Assembly: GCF_036669915.1 (NCBI RefSeq)
Contig: NC_089322.1
Location: 2,790,001-2,854,000 of the forward strand
DNA: 64,000 bases
Direction: 5' to 3'
Origin: Pocillopora verrucosa
Taxonomy: Eukaryota > Cnidaria > Anthozoa > Scleractinia > Pocilloporidae
The position numbers and the translations under genes were made by a program. The stretch's first letter is position 1, and each line of letters opens with the position of its first letter. Shown piece by piece: positions 32,530-43,170 of this stretch. The notes beneath the pieces are model-generated. The model had not been told where the DNA came from. It saw nothing but the letters and a program-made list of their open reading frames with translations, and made no database searches.

Positions 32530-34916
32530 ATGAACTACAAGATCCTGTTTCTTGGTTCCAGTCACGGTGTTTTTTAACCTCAGCGACGCGGAAACCAGCA
32601 TGTCTGATTTCGCAAACTGTACACTTACGGAGTACCTTTGTGACGCGCGCAAGTGCACCACACAATTCATCAAAAGCGTTCAAAATGACCCCGAAGGAGA
32701 CTGTGGGTAAGTATGTTTGATTTAACACCAGTTAGAAACGTTTCTTAAGTCGAGGTCTTTTGTTTTAAAAAGTCTCTCTTCAGATATAGACTGAGAGCTA
32801 TCTTTAAACGCCCTAAATCCGTTCTTGAAAATTGAATTTAAAAAAAACTGGCCTAATGCGAAGGTTCAATAAATTGGTATGCACAAAAGCTGAAGTGACT
32901 GTTCCTAATCAGTTTATGCAAATGAATATTCCCTTAGAAAAATATTTTAATGGTATGCCTTTTGACAATGGGTAATTTTCATACGTCACCTTGGAAAATA
33001 CCATAATACTCTTTTATATCCAGATTTGGGTGATTCTTCCAACTTCCTTCGTACCACGAGCAGACGTGCTAAGTGCTGAAAGTTCTCGACACTGTTCTTG
33101 CTTTCTACTTTTATAAACAGAACCAGCGATGGAGTGGCGTTAGCTAAAATGTAGTTAAGTCTCTGTAAGGTTTTAGATGCAGAGTTCTGTTTCTCAAGGG
33201 CACATCGAGATACGTCAGAGGATTTTGGTTGTCACGATAACATTTTACCTGACTCCCCCATAAGTGTCATAAATATTTTTGTGATTCACCCCTTCCCTCA
33301 CTGACAGTTAATTGCAGTCAATTATTCTAGGTCCCAATAATACTCTATACTCTGTCGGCGATAACTGATCGATGATCTCCCTCCGTTCCCCCCCTAAAAA
33401 CCATGTGCCACCCCACCCCCCAAAAAAAAACCTTCACCCACCCTCCTCCTCCTCAGGCGATAAGTAAGTAATTACTTAATGTTGGTTAACCTCTGCGCAT
33501 GCTCAACTGACTGTTGTTTCCTTCATACTGTACGTAGAGTCCAGTACAACAAAACCTTGGACTGTGTCATCATGTCAAACAAGCTATGCGGCAGGGTTTT
33601 TCCGAGTGACTCATTCAACAGGACGATTGATGATAGTTTACGTGAAGGCATCAAAGAGGAATATATATGTAACGAAGCATTTTTGGGTGAATTTCTCGTT
33701 CCCATGGAGCTGCGTGGTGACCCATTTTGTTCAGATGTGTTCTTTAACAACACACAAGCATGTTTGAAAACTTTTCATGAAAAATTTATGGCTGACAGAT
33801 CGGACACCACTCTGTGCGAGTAAGTAGTAATTTTGTAACGAGTAATTGAGTCTCGGTCACTAAAGGGACCTGTCACTTTCACTGCCTTGGAAGTCAAATT
33901 TTTTTCTTCATCACCTTAGCAGTCTATTTTCTAAAAGTCTCTTCCCCTTTATACTCTGTCAGCCACAACTCATTCTCCTCCGATCTACCTGAAAAACATG
34001 TGATGTCCCATAAATCCATCACCCCCACATCCTCCCCCCACGATGAATAATGACCGGTCCCTGAAGAGCGTTCATTGGCTGTTTATCAAAGAAAAAGCGC
34101 ACCCAGAAAGTTTGACAACGGTCGAATACGGACCAATGTTTTTTGCCTAATTTTGTGGTTAGACATTTTCAATAAGGGAAAGGGGACTGATCAAAGCTTC
34201 TTGAAAATTTAGGGTCAACTCTAAATCAAAGAGGCGAGTGCTCCTATCTCTATGCCAGTTTCAGCATGGTTTTTAGTTAGGTAGGGACAGGTGGGGGACG
34301 GAGGATTTTTGGAGATTTTATTTATGTTACGATAAAATCTACCTTATCACACCCCCCCCCTTCCCACTAGGCTCTGCAGTATCTCTATGATCCTCCTCAC
34401 TCCCCCGAGATTAACAAACAAATGGCGGTCAATTCTTTACAGTCCCCACTCTATACTCTGTTGGTGACGACTGATTCCACCCTCCGTTCCCCCTGATAAT
34501 CATGTGATTACCCCCTAAAGTCCTCCGGCACCCTTCCCACCTCCTCGAACCCTCCCCACCCCCTCCCTCCCCCCCGCGATAAATAACGAGAGGTTCCTTA
34601 TATGTTTACTTTTCCTAATTTCAACAGGGAACGTGCCAAAGCAAAAAAGTGTTGGATGGAGGCCATTAAGTCCGACTGCAAATATCCTCCTGATTTCTTT
34701 GAGGCGATAAAATTTGATTTGTTCGACCACAATCCTTTCTGCGCCAACAATCGGGATCCTGGGGCAACCGGAAATGATCAGTGCTATGGCGTGAGGGACA
34801 TAAAAAATCCCTTCAATAGAAAGGACGACGTCAGTGCAACCGCTGGTATAAAGATTAATGCATCGCTGGCTCTGCTTCTTCCTCTTGGGTCATTTTTGTT
34901 CGTACTTAAGGTTTAA
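32530..34916 (+). CDS. CRG2: cysteine-rich family member with uncertain start
   Basis: Core exons 32530(or 32565)-32706, 33538-33819 and 34628-34916, with standard GT-AG borders and phases. They encode NCTLTEYLCDARKC, then exon 2 with EAFLGEFLVPME and six cysteines, then exon 3 with NPFCANNRDPGATG and a C-terminal hydrophobic stretch (ALLLPLGSFLFVLKV). The ATG matching CRG3-CRG5 (32530) is out of frame: relative to them two T's are missing in the pyrimidine tract, giving a stop after 15 codons. The frame could be saved by a distant phase-1 exon joined to the acceptor GTTCCAG/TC at 32564-32565, as in CRG1 and CRG6, or the gene may lack a signal peptide and be dead. An AATAAA follows the stop at 34918-34923. 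Confidence 0.65.
33325..34600 (+). repeat. C-rich module repeated three times in CRG2
   Basis: Blocks at about 33333-33470, 33945-34060 and 34440-34590 share TACTCTGT(C/T)(G/A)G, ACT.AT, CCCTCCG and CATGTGA, followed by runs of C. The first lies before exon 2, the others in intron 2. Single copies sit in intron 2 of CRG3 (36880-36935), CRG4 (40838-40925) and CRG5 (46796-46875). Confidence 0.7.
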
Positions 34917-35189
34917 GAATAAAAAAACTCTCGTGGGGGATTTCCAGATTTTTATATCTCATCCGTAGCCACAAAACACAGCGGTCGAACAGCGAAACAC
35001 TCTCGGGTGATCTTTAATATATATACAACAGAATATGAACTGTTAAAGTTGACATTAAGTAAAACAGCACGTTCCTTAGTTAACTGTATTACTACTGAGC
35101 TTGTTCAAATAAAATCTTAGCTTTAAATACATGTTATCTGTATTTGACCGATGCAGTATGAATAGTTGACCCTATCAGAAACTCTATCC

Positions 35190-35235
35190 TGCGTGAGAGG
35201 AGCCGGGAGAGGAGCTGGGAGAGGAGCGGGGAGAA
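35190..35235 (+). repeat. 12-bp tandem repeat
   Basis: GAGAGGAGC(C/T/G)GG repeated three to four times upstream of the CRG3 promoter. Confidence 0.85.
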
Positions 35236-35282
35236 CAAGCGAAACAGAACCAAAAAAAATGCTCAACCTTGCACAGACATGC

Positions 35283-35462
35283 GCTTATTCGAGCGTGGGC
35301 GCTTACCCGAGGAATTTGCGATTTGAGTCAGCGGTCAATCAACCCAATCGCTTCACGGTAAACTAGTTCGTTTTCGGTTACCTAGACATATACAGAAGGA
35401 ATTCTAATACCTCCTCAACTCCCTGTGCGACTCTAGATCGAAAGGTGCTCAGCGTGTCCAGA
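35283..35462 (+). promoter_or_regulatory. CRG3 promoter and 5' UTR
   Basis: Aligns with the regions before CRG4 and CRG5: GCGCTTA, AGTCAGCGGTCAATCAACCC, a weak TATA element (ACATATACAG at about 35397), then CCCTGTGCGACTC and the ATG. In CRG4 the TATA element is the stronger TATAAAG. Confidence 0.65.
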
Positions 35463-37247
35463 ATGAGCTACAAGGCGTTGTTTTTCTTGGTTTCAGTTTT
35501 CTTCAACACTAGCTATGCTGAGATCAGCTTGGCTAACTTCACCGACTGTACTCTTACGGAGTACCTCTGCGATACGCGAAAGTGCATGATACAGTTCGTC
35601 AAAAACGTTCAAAATGACCCCAAAGGAGACTGTGGGTAAGTTTGTTACGTCTAAGATATTTTCTGGGTTTTGGTCATTGCTGAGGTGTAAAATCTTGATA
35701 ATGCGGTTTCAAGTCGTCCAGACTTTAACTGGAGCGTGGAGGTGCATACTTGAAAGGACGACGAAGAATTTCAGCCCAACAATTTCCTGATGGCACTGAA
35801 CTTCTGCGATCGCTTTCTTGTAAAAGACTCGTACATTTATGCCCCGACTTTTTGCTTGGGTTTTTAGAATGTTATTGGCCATTATTATAGATAAAGTTGT
35901 CCTGTCTGGGAAGTTCTACGTTTTCGATTTGCCTCAAACACGCACGAGAGGTAGCTTCTATTTTTATTTCTTGCATCAGACAGGCAGAATACAACTTTCA
36001 GTTTATGTTTTCGTCGAGAGAAGAAAAGCTGAAATTTGTTGAAAATCACCGGAAACGATCAGAGCATAATTGTGTAGATGTTGGTTATCATTTTGTGATT
36101 AATTCGCATCCAACGAAGCATTGCGTGACTACAAGAAACTTGTGGTTGGCGGCTTTTAGCAGACAAAGAAAGCAGAATCTTGAAATATTCCTCCCTCAGG
36201 GAAGGAAAAGGAATTAAAAACTAGGGCTGGGGGAGTGAAGATCTTTTCGTCCTCCCCCCGCCTCCTACCCCCACCAGCCATTTTAACTCCAAATCAATGA
36301 ACTCCAAATGGCTAAAGCTCGGGCAATCCTAGGCCTGAGACGAGTGTTTCCATCTTTTCTACTGCAGAGTTCAGTACAATGAAACCCTAGCTTGCATTAT
36401 TATGTCGAACAAGATTTGTGGCAGAGAGCATCCAAGCGACTTATTCAACATGACGTTGGATGATTCGTTACGTGCAGGCATCAGCGAGGACCACATGTGT
36501 AACGAGGCCTTTTTGGGTGAATTTCTCGTTCCCATGGATCGACGCAGACTGGACTGGCACTGCTCAAGTGTGTTTGTGAATAACACAGAAACGTGTTTAA
36601 AAACTTTCCATGATAAGTTTATGGCTGACAGATCGGACGCCACTCTTTGCGAGTAAGTTATAATTTTGCATCGAGTATTTCAATGTTAATATGTAATGTG
36701 ATCGTTTCTCCTTCACAAAAGAGACAGATTGACATTTATCGCAAGGGGTGTGGGGGTGGGGGGGGGGGGGGTAGGAGGATTTTGTTTGTGTCACGATTAG
36801 ATTTACCTGATCTCCCTGCTGAGGTTCTGTAGTATTATATTGATCCTCCCTGATTGGTAGTCAAATTTTTAAGCCTCCCCTCCCCCCTCATACTTTGTCA
36901 GTGACGACTTATCCCCCTCCGTCTCCCCTGCCTTTTATTTTTATTTTCCTAATTTCAACAGGGAACATGCTGAAGCAAAAAAATGTTGGATGGAGGCCAT
37001 TGAGTCCGACTGCAAATTTCCTTCTGATTTCTTCGAGGCGATAAAGTTTGATTTGGTCCACTACAATCCTTTCTGCGCTAACAATCGGGATCCTGGGGCG
37101 ACCGGAAATGATCAGTGCCGTGGCGTGAGGGACATAAAAAATCCCTTCAATCGAAAAGACGTCAGTGCAGCCGCTGGTATAAAGATTAATGCATCGCTGG
37201 CTCTGCTTCTTCCCCTTGTGTCATTCTTGTTCGCTCCTAAGGTTTAA
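35463..37247 (+). CDS. CRG3: secreted cysteine-rich protein, probable GPI anchor
   Basis: Three coding exons, 35463-35635, 36368-36652 and 36962-37247, phases 2 and 2, giving 247 aa. Signal peptide MSYKALFFLVSVFFNTSYA, then 14 cysteines (four in exon 1, six in exon 2, four in exon 3). Landmarks: CTLTEYLCDTRKC, SNKICGRE, NEAFLGEFLVPM, NPFCANNRDPGATG. N-glycosylation sites include NFT, NET, NMT and NNT. The C-terminus AALALLL-like (SLALLLPLVSFLFAPKV) preceded by Ala/Gly/Asn fits a GPI signal. The signal-peptide codons span a perfect splice-acceptor sequence (pyrimidine tract and TTTCAG), the position where CRG6 has a real acceptor. Function unknown; a cell-surface protein is inferred. It is the best intact reference copy. 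Confidence 0.85.
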
Positions 37248-37450
37248 TAGAATCAAAAAGATACTCTCGGGGCATTTCCAGATTTTTATAACTATGTTGT
37301 CATGCATTAAGATTTAACTGTAACTTTCTTCTTTAAGCACTGGACATAGTGGTCGAACAGATATGTAAATTATAGTGATGTAGATTGGCACCATAATGAG
37401 TTTGTAAAATTGAAGTTTCAATTTTTTTATTTCTATTTTTTATCTATAAG

Positions 37451-37520
37451 GCTGACGTTTCAAGCGTAAGCCCTTCGTCTTTTCATTCCAACGAATGGCT
37501 AACGCTCGAAACCTCAGCTC
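37451..37520. repeat. Second hammerhead-like palindrome, decayed
   Basis: GCTGACGTTTCAAGCG at 37451 faces GCTAACGCTCGAAACCTCAGC at 37498-37518. It has the same layout as the inner palindrome at 7466-7617, with more changes and shorter arms. Confidence 0.6.
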
Positions 37521-37920
37521 TACGAAGTCTTTAGAACGCTTATTGGATGGAGGGCGCTTAATAGAGAGGGTGCTTATTCATCGTCGACTTTTCAAAATAT
37601 CCTGATAACTTAATTAATTATCATAGAAATTGCTAAAATTACTACTCCTCGAAGACTAGAGAATGCTCTAGATGTTCCTGGGATGTTTATGGTATTTACC
37701 ACGAGCACGGCAATAGCACAAAATTAAAATGAACAGCAAGAACATGAGGTGACTTAATAGAAAAGAAACTATTAACCCGTATTTCCGCTGTAGTTGAAGC
37801 TCAAAAAGTTATAAATAAAGAGGCAACAGAAACAAGTTTTCCTTTTAATGACTATTATTTAAGAAAGTGAGGGACGAGGGAGGGGGGGGGTGGGGCACTT
37901 TTTCGAGAGAGATGCTTCTA

Positions 37921-38612
37921 AGGCCTGTTTAGGTGTGGGACCCCAAGTAGGTGAGGTAACCCGCCTAGCTGTGGTCGAAAAATAAAACGCGTTTACTTAC
38001 AATCTTACAGCCCCGGGGTGGTGGGGTGAGGTTTCTTGGGGTTGTTGTTGCGCTTGCAATTAAGCAGTTTGAGCAGAGGCGTCCCAAGCTCACATCTCGA
38101 GAAAGACGACAGATTAATCCTCAGACACGTATGTATTTATTCATGAAAGCGTCACGCGTTGTGTTACGCGGTGTTTGGTTACGCGAGGAACCGTTGACTT
38201 AATAAGTTATACGGAATAGTTTGGGAAGCGAAATATGGTTGATTTACAAGGCCAAATATTCCGAAATGTGAAAATTTCACACTCCTTGTGTGTCCGTTGG
38301 GGTTTCTGGTGATTTCTGCCGTGAGACGGCTAGGAAATGCGCAAAGTTTTAAAACATACATGCTTTGCCTTTGAGCTTTTTGCCATGAACCCTACCCCGG
38401 CTAGGCGGGTTACTCCACCTTGAGACTTTTACATGGCAAATTGTAACCCCGGCTGACAGGGCTGCTCTACCTGGCAGACCGGGCGACCCGCCTAAGTGGG
38501 TCTCCAACCTATCATAACCAACCTAAACGTGATCAAGATAAAATAAGAAATTATATGGACAGGCGGGTTACCTCACCTACCTGGGGTCCCTCACCTCCAT
38601 ATAAACAGGCCC
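37921..38612 (+). mobile_element. Non-autonomous DNA transposon with long TIRs
   Basis: Left end AGGCCTGTTTAGGTG and the inverse of the right end, AGGGCCTGTTTATATGG, begin inverted repeats of about 50 bp that both run into GTAGGTGAGGTAACCCGCC. Length 692 bp, no transposase. A right-half copy lies at 27309-27593 and an internally deleted, reversed copy at 44665-44850. No clear target duplication is visible. Confidence 0.8.
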
Positions 38613-38738
38613 TGAAGGATTGGGCGCTCATTCGGAGGTGGGCGCTTATTCGAGGAATTTGCAATTTGAGTTAGCGGTCAATCAACCCAATGATTCACGC
38701 TGCAATAGTTTGCAAGTGTACATTCAGTTACCTCGACA

Positions 38739-38770
38739 TATAAAGAGGGAATTCTAGTAACTCCTCAGTT
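38739..38770 (+). promoter_or_regulatory. CRG4 TATA box and initiator
   Basis: TATAAAG at 38739-38745 and an initiator-like CTCAGTT with its A at 38767, 28 bases on. This predicts a 5' UTR of about 46 bases and supports ATG 38813 as the true start, with no upstream exon. CRG3 and CRG5 have TATACAG at this place. Confidence 0.7.
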
Positions 38771-38812
38771 CCCTGTGCGACTCTCAATCGAAAGGCGCTC
38801 AGCGTGTCCAGA

Positions 38813-41423
38813 ATGAGCTACAAGACGCTGTTTTTCTTTGTTTCAGTTTTCTTCACCACTGGCTATGCTACCCGCTGGCCTAGGTTCACCGACTGTACGC
38901 TTACGGAGTACCTCTGCGATACGCGTAAGTGCATGACACAATTCATCAAAAACGTTCAAAATGACACCGAAGGAGATTGTGGGTAAGTTTGTTTGATTCC
39001 AGGTAAATCGCGAAAGCTTTCCCTGCTTCTTTTTCAAGAGGAACTAAAAAGTCTATGAAATTTACCGGGTGTTGGTTATTGTTCTGGTGTTAATTTTTTT
39101 TACCGCGAGTTGATGATGGCACTTCAAGTCGTCCGGTCTTTAACTGGAGCACTACAGAGGTGCTAGCTTGAAAAGACGAAGGAGAATTTCAGCCCAATAA
39201 TTTCCTGATGGCGTTAAAGTTCTTCAGTTGCTCTCTCGTAACTGACTTTTACTTTTATGCCCTGATCTTTTGCGTGAATTTTGAGAATGTTATTGGCCAT
39301 TGATATTGATACAGTTGTCTTCCCTGGGAAGCTCTATGTTTTCGTTTTGCCTCAAACACGCGCGAGAGGTAGCTTTTCTCCTTACTTATTGCTCCAAACA
39401 GGCAGAATACAACTTTCAGATTATGTTTTCGTCGAGAGAAAAAAAACTGAAATTTGATAAAAATCACCGGAAACGATGAGAGCATAATTGTGAAGATAAC
39501 TATTGTTTTTGGGATTACCTCGCATCAAATAAGACAATGCGTGACCCCAAGAAACTTGTGGTTGGCGGCTTTTAGCAGCATTAGCTCTGCTTTTGGTCAA
39601 TTAAGTCGGACTCAGTGACAAACAAATCAGAATCTTTAAATATTCCTCCTTCATGGAAGGAAAGGAAAAAAACTAGCCGAATGTGATGGCTCAAGAAAAT
39701 TCCACAATACGGAGAGAAAAAGCTGAAATTAACTAAAATCACCGGAAGCGATCAGAGCATAATTGTGTTGATATTGTCTAATTTTGTTATTACCTCGCAT
39801 CAAACGAAGCATTGCTGACCCCAAGAAACTTGTGGTTGGCGGCTTTTAGCAGTATTAGCTCTGCTTCTTTTCAATGAAGGATCAGTGACAAACAGAGCAG
39901 AAGCTTGAAATATTTCTCCCCAAGGGAAAGAAAAGGAAAAAAAAACTAGCTACATGTGATGGCTCAAGAAAATTCCACAACACCCTTTTGACATTGGGTA
40001 ACTTTTGCCATGGATCACTCTGGAAAATATCATAATTCTCTTGCAGATTTGGGTGATGCCTCACGTAAGCTAGCCTGCAGAGCAGACGTAATTTTGGCGA
40101 GCGAGTGTTTTGATTTTAATGGCAGCGGAAGTGGGGAGAGAAATAAATCAGTGTACCAAGGGGGCGGTCGACAGTCAAAATAAGGAGAGGGGTGGGGCTG
40201 GGGGAGTGAAGACCTTTGCACCCTTCCCCCACCTCCTACACCCACCGTCCACTCTAACTCCAAATCAATGAACTCCAAATAGCTAAAGCTTGAGCAATCC
40301 TAGGCCTAAAAAAAGTGTTTCCATCTTTTCTACTGCAGAGTTCAGTACAACGAAACCTTAGCTTGCATTATAATGTCGAACAAGATTTGTGGCAGAGTGT
40401 ATTCCAGCGACTTATTCAACATGACGTTGGATGATTGGTTACGTGCAGGCATCAGAGAGGACCAAATGTGTAAAGAGGCCTTTCTGGGTGAATTTCTCGT
40501 TCCTATGCATGCAAGCACTCTTAAAGGGTACTGCTCAAGAGTGTTTGTCAACAACACAGAAGCATGTTTGAAAACTTTCCATGATAAGTTTATGGCTGAC
40601 AGATCGGACACCACTCTTTGCGAGTAAGTTATAATTTTGTATCGAGTATTTTGATGTTAATAAGAAATGTAATTGTCTCACCTTCACATGAGAGACAGAT
40701 TAATATTTATCGCAGATGGTGGGGGGGGGGATGGGGAAGAGGATTTTGGCTTTGCCACAATAAGATTTACGAGATCTCCCCCCTGATGCTTTGTAGTATT
40801 CTAATGATCCTCCCTAATCGGAAGTGAAATTTTTAAGTCTCTTACCCCCCCCCCCCCCTTCAATCCCCCCTGAAAGGCATGTGATCACCCAAAAATCCAT
40901 CCAACCCCACCCCTCCCTTGATAAGTATCGATTGATCCCTCATTAAAGAAAAGGTGCGTCCTGATCATGATCATGATAGACTGACAACAGTCGAGAGTGG
41001 ATCAATTTTTTAGTCAAATTTTCGCGTGTACAATTCCCCTGAAGTGTGTCTTCTGAGGGAAAGAAAATTGTTGCTTGTTCTTGTTGTTGAGTGATTTAAA
41101 TTCTGTGCAATTTTCAGCATTTTTTAAATTTTATGTTTTCTTTTCCTGATTTCAACAGGGAACATGCTGAAGCAAAAAGGTGTTGGATGGAAGCCATTAT
41201 GTCCGACTGCAAATTTCCTCCTGATATCTTTGAGGTGATAAAATTTGATTTGGTGGACTACAATCCTTTCTGCGCTAACAATCGGGATCCTGGGGCGACC
41301 GGAAATGATGAGTGCCATGGCGTGAGGGATATAAAGGACGACGTCAGTGCAGCCGTTGGTATAAAGATTAATACATCGCTGGCTCTGCTTCTTCCTCTTG
41401 TATCATTTTTGTCCGTACTTTAG
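38813..41423 (+). CDS. CRG4: secreted cysteine-rich protein, probable GPI anchor
   Basis: Exons 38813-38982, 40339-40623 and 41159-41423, phases 2 and 2, 239 aa. Signal peptide MSYKTLFFFVSVFFTTGYA; then CTLTEYLCDTRKC, SNKICGRV, EAFLGEFLVPMH, RCWMEAIMSDC, NPFCANNRDPGATG and a hydrophobic end (LALLLPLVSFLSVL) stopping in TAG. All 14 family cysteines are present. Relative to CRG3 the segment NPFNRK before the GPI-like tail is missing. Its promoter has a canonical TATA box. Intron 1 contains a tandem 278-bp duplication, intron 2 a G-run soon after the donor. CRG5 is its nearly identical but broken neighbour. Function unknown. Confidence 0.87.
39434..39985 (+). repeat. Tandem duplication in CRG4 intron 1
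   Basis: Two units of about 275 bp, 39434-39711 and 39712-39985, each from GAGAGAAAAA through AAATCACCGGAA and CTTGTGGTTGGCGGC to GAAAATTCCACAA. CRG5 and CRG3 have one unit, so the second arose in CRG4 after the duplication or was lost in CRG5. Confidence 0.85.
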
Positions 41424-41570
41424 GTTTAAAAAAATCAAAGAAACACTTTTGGGTGATCTCCAGATTTTTATGAATATCTTGTCTTGCATCTACCCACAAC
41501 TCTCATCCGTGGCCTTGATACCGTGATCCAGAGGCGTAAAATCTGTGCTTGTGCGAACGATATTTTAATA

Positions 41571-42043
41571 GTTATATATATATATATTGTTTCGTTGATT
41601 GATATTTAATCCGTTTATTGACATTTGATTGTTTGATTAGCCGCATGATTAACAGTCGATGGCGTAATAGCTAAGTAACTTGATCGTTCAGTTAGGACAC
41701 GTTTTAAGTAATGCGAAATCAGAGACAAAGGTCATAAGCGTTTTGTACCTTACGGACTTTATGTTGAACGTCGCTAACCTGTAGAGTATTACTGTTCGAT
41801 CTGCTGACCCGTTTTGCTGACCTGTTATTGAAATACGTTTGATTGGATATCGCCACAGACGTAAGTAATTTGTTTTGTAACCGATTGAATTGAGAATTGT
41901 TAGTTCCCGTGCAATTTCATGAATCGCTCGCATTAGATCAGGTTTCTCAAAAATTTTGTATCTTTCTTATAGATCGAATAAAACAATATAAGGATTATAC
42001 GATTCCGTATCCAATCATTCGTCCGAGAACCATTTTCCCTTGG

Positions 42044-42117
<74 letters not shown>
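41571..42117. other. Insertion bracketed by (TA)n in the CRG4 3' flank
   Basis: Copy B of the duplication lacks this stretch. It is bordered by a short (TA)n at 41574-41587 and a long one at 42048-42116. The roughly 460 bp between show no terminal repeats or coding frame that I recognise. Confidence 0.6.
42046..42116. repeat. (AT)n microsatellite
   Basis: About 35 uninterrupted AT dinucleotides, likely polymorphic in length. Both strands are open here only because of the repeat. Confidence 0.97.
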
Positions 42118-42122
<5 letters not shown>

Positions 42123-42621
42123 GGTGACGTGCTTTCGGGCTGTTAGAACCAAGTTGTCTTATATCAATTTTAAACAACCACATTAGCCAGTGAGTCACGG
42201 TGTTTTAAAACCGTAGTACTTTTTCGATGAAGCCAGTAAAAAAAAAAAAAAGTTAACTGGTAAATCAATAGGATACGTGAGATCATGGGGGTGTAAAGGG
42301 TTGAGCACTTCTTTCTTAGGAACGATTTTTCAAATGGAATCGATAGGATATGGAATGAACGTAGAAAGCGAACCTTGTCACCCATTCCTGTAAAAAATAA
42401 ACGTCTTTTGCTTCGACTCGAAAATGAAAATTTAAATCGGAGAAAGATGATGCTGCAACGGTTGTTTTTTAAATTCTGTCCAGTGGGGAGGATGAGACAC
42501 GAGGTCTCTTTTTGTCCTTCTTCGTTCAAGAATTTTTTTGTGAAGAAAAAAAAAATGATCTGTATTGATCGCTTGTCGTAATTACTTCGATCTCGTAGCT
42601 ACAGGACTCCAGGCGTTTGTT

Positions 42622-43170
42622 TCTAACCCAACCCATCACAGACAGAACAAGAAAGCGAGATATCTTTGCTAAAAGGGACGATGTATCACGACGTTTCAGT
42701 CATTGGCTGCTATCCAAAAGCACCCTAAACAAAGACAAACACAGTAAAGCTACCAAAAAAAATCCGACTATGACAAGATCAAGAGGAAATGGACAAAGAC
42801 CGGCTTGCCATTCTATAGGGAATGGCTACGTTCAAGGTCGGACCTCAGGTAAAATTCTGACGAACAATCCCTAACTAGCCAAGTGGACTTTGGATGGGCT
42901 CTTTGGAAAACACAAAAAACAGCCACCTTTTCTCAGAAAGCAAAGAATTATCTCCTAGACATGTGCTCGACAAGGGAGGAAACTAGTAATATTGAGTTTA
43001 AGAGACAACACCAGCCAGAAATGTTGTCTGAGACTGACTGGTTGATACAACAGCAAATCGCTCGATATTTCAGCCGGTTATCTGCCGTAACAAAAATTGG
43101 TTTATTGACGAGGTCCCCCTCAGTAAATATGAACGAGGACGAAGAGCCAATGCCAATGCCAATGATCTAG
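42622..43170 (+). pseudogene. Coding-like fragment of an unrecognised protein
   Basis: Two short frames, about 42617-42874 and 42883-43170, lie in different phases and follow the duplication border. The second has FGWALWKTQKTATFSQKAKN, a spacer, then DWLIQQQIARYFSRLSAV. A Gly-Trp-Ala-Leu, Phe-Ser-x-Lys and Phe-Phe-Ser-Arg pattern recurs, from memory, in uncharacterised cnidarian proteins, so this is probably the tail of a gene, decayed or repeat-borne. I cannot name it. No start or splice sites are convincing. Confidence 0.35.

Larger units (their letters stand above)
38613..42621 (+). repeat. CRG4/CRG5 duplication, copy A
   Basis: Matches copy B (44851-48654), including introns, at high identity by eye. 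The right border is at the shared GTAGCTACAG(G)ACTCCAGGC near 42610 and 48650. Copy A has one extra intron-1 unit and an insertion at 41590-42117; copy B has extra sequence at about 47690-48310. Confidence 0.85.

Noticed and set aside
36402-36643. Long minus-strand frames opposite exon 2 in CRG2-CRG5
   Set aside because: They mirror the coding strand; conserved cysteines, splice borders and phases belong to the plus strand.
41897-42198. Frames with long Tyr-Ile repeats on both strands
   Set aside because: Produced by the (AT)n microsatellite.
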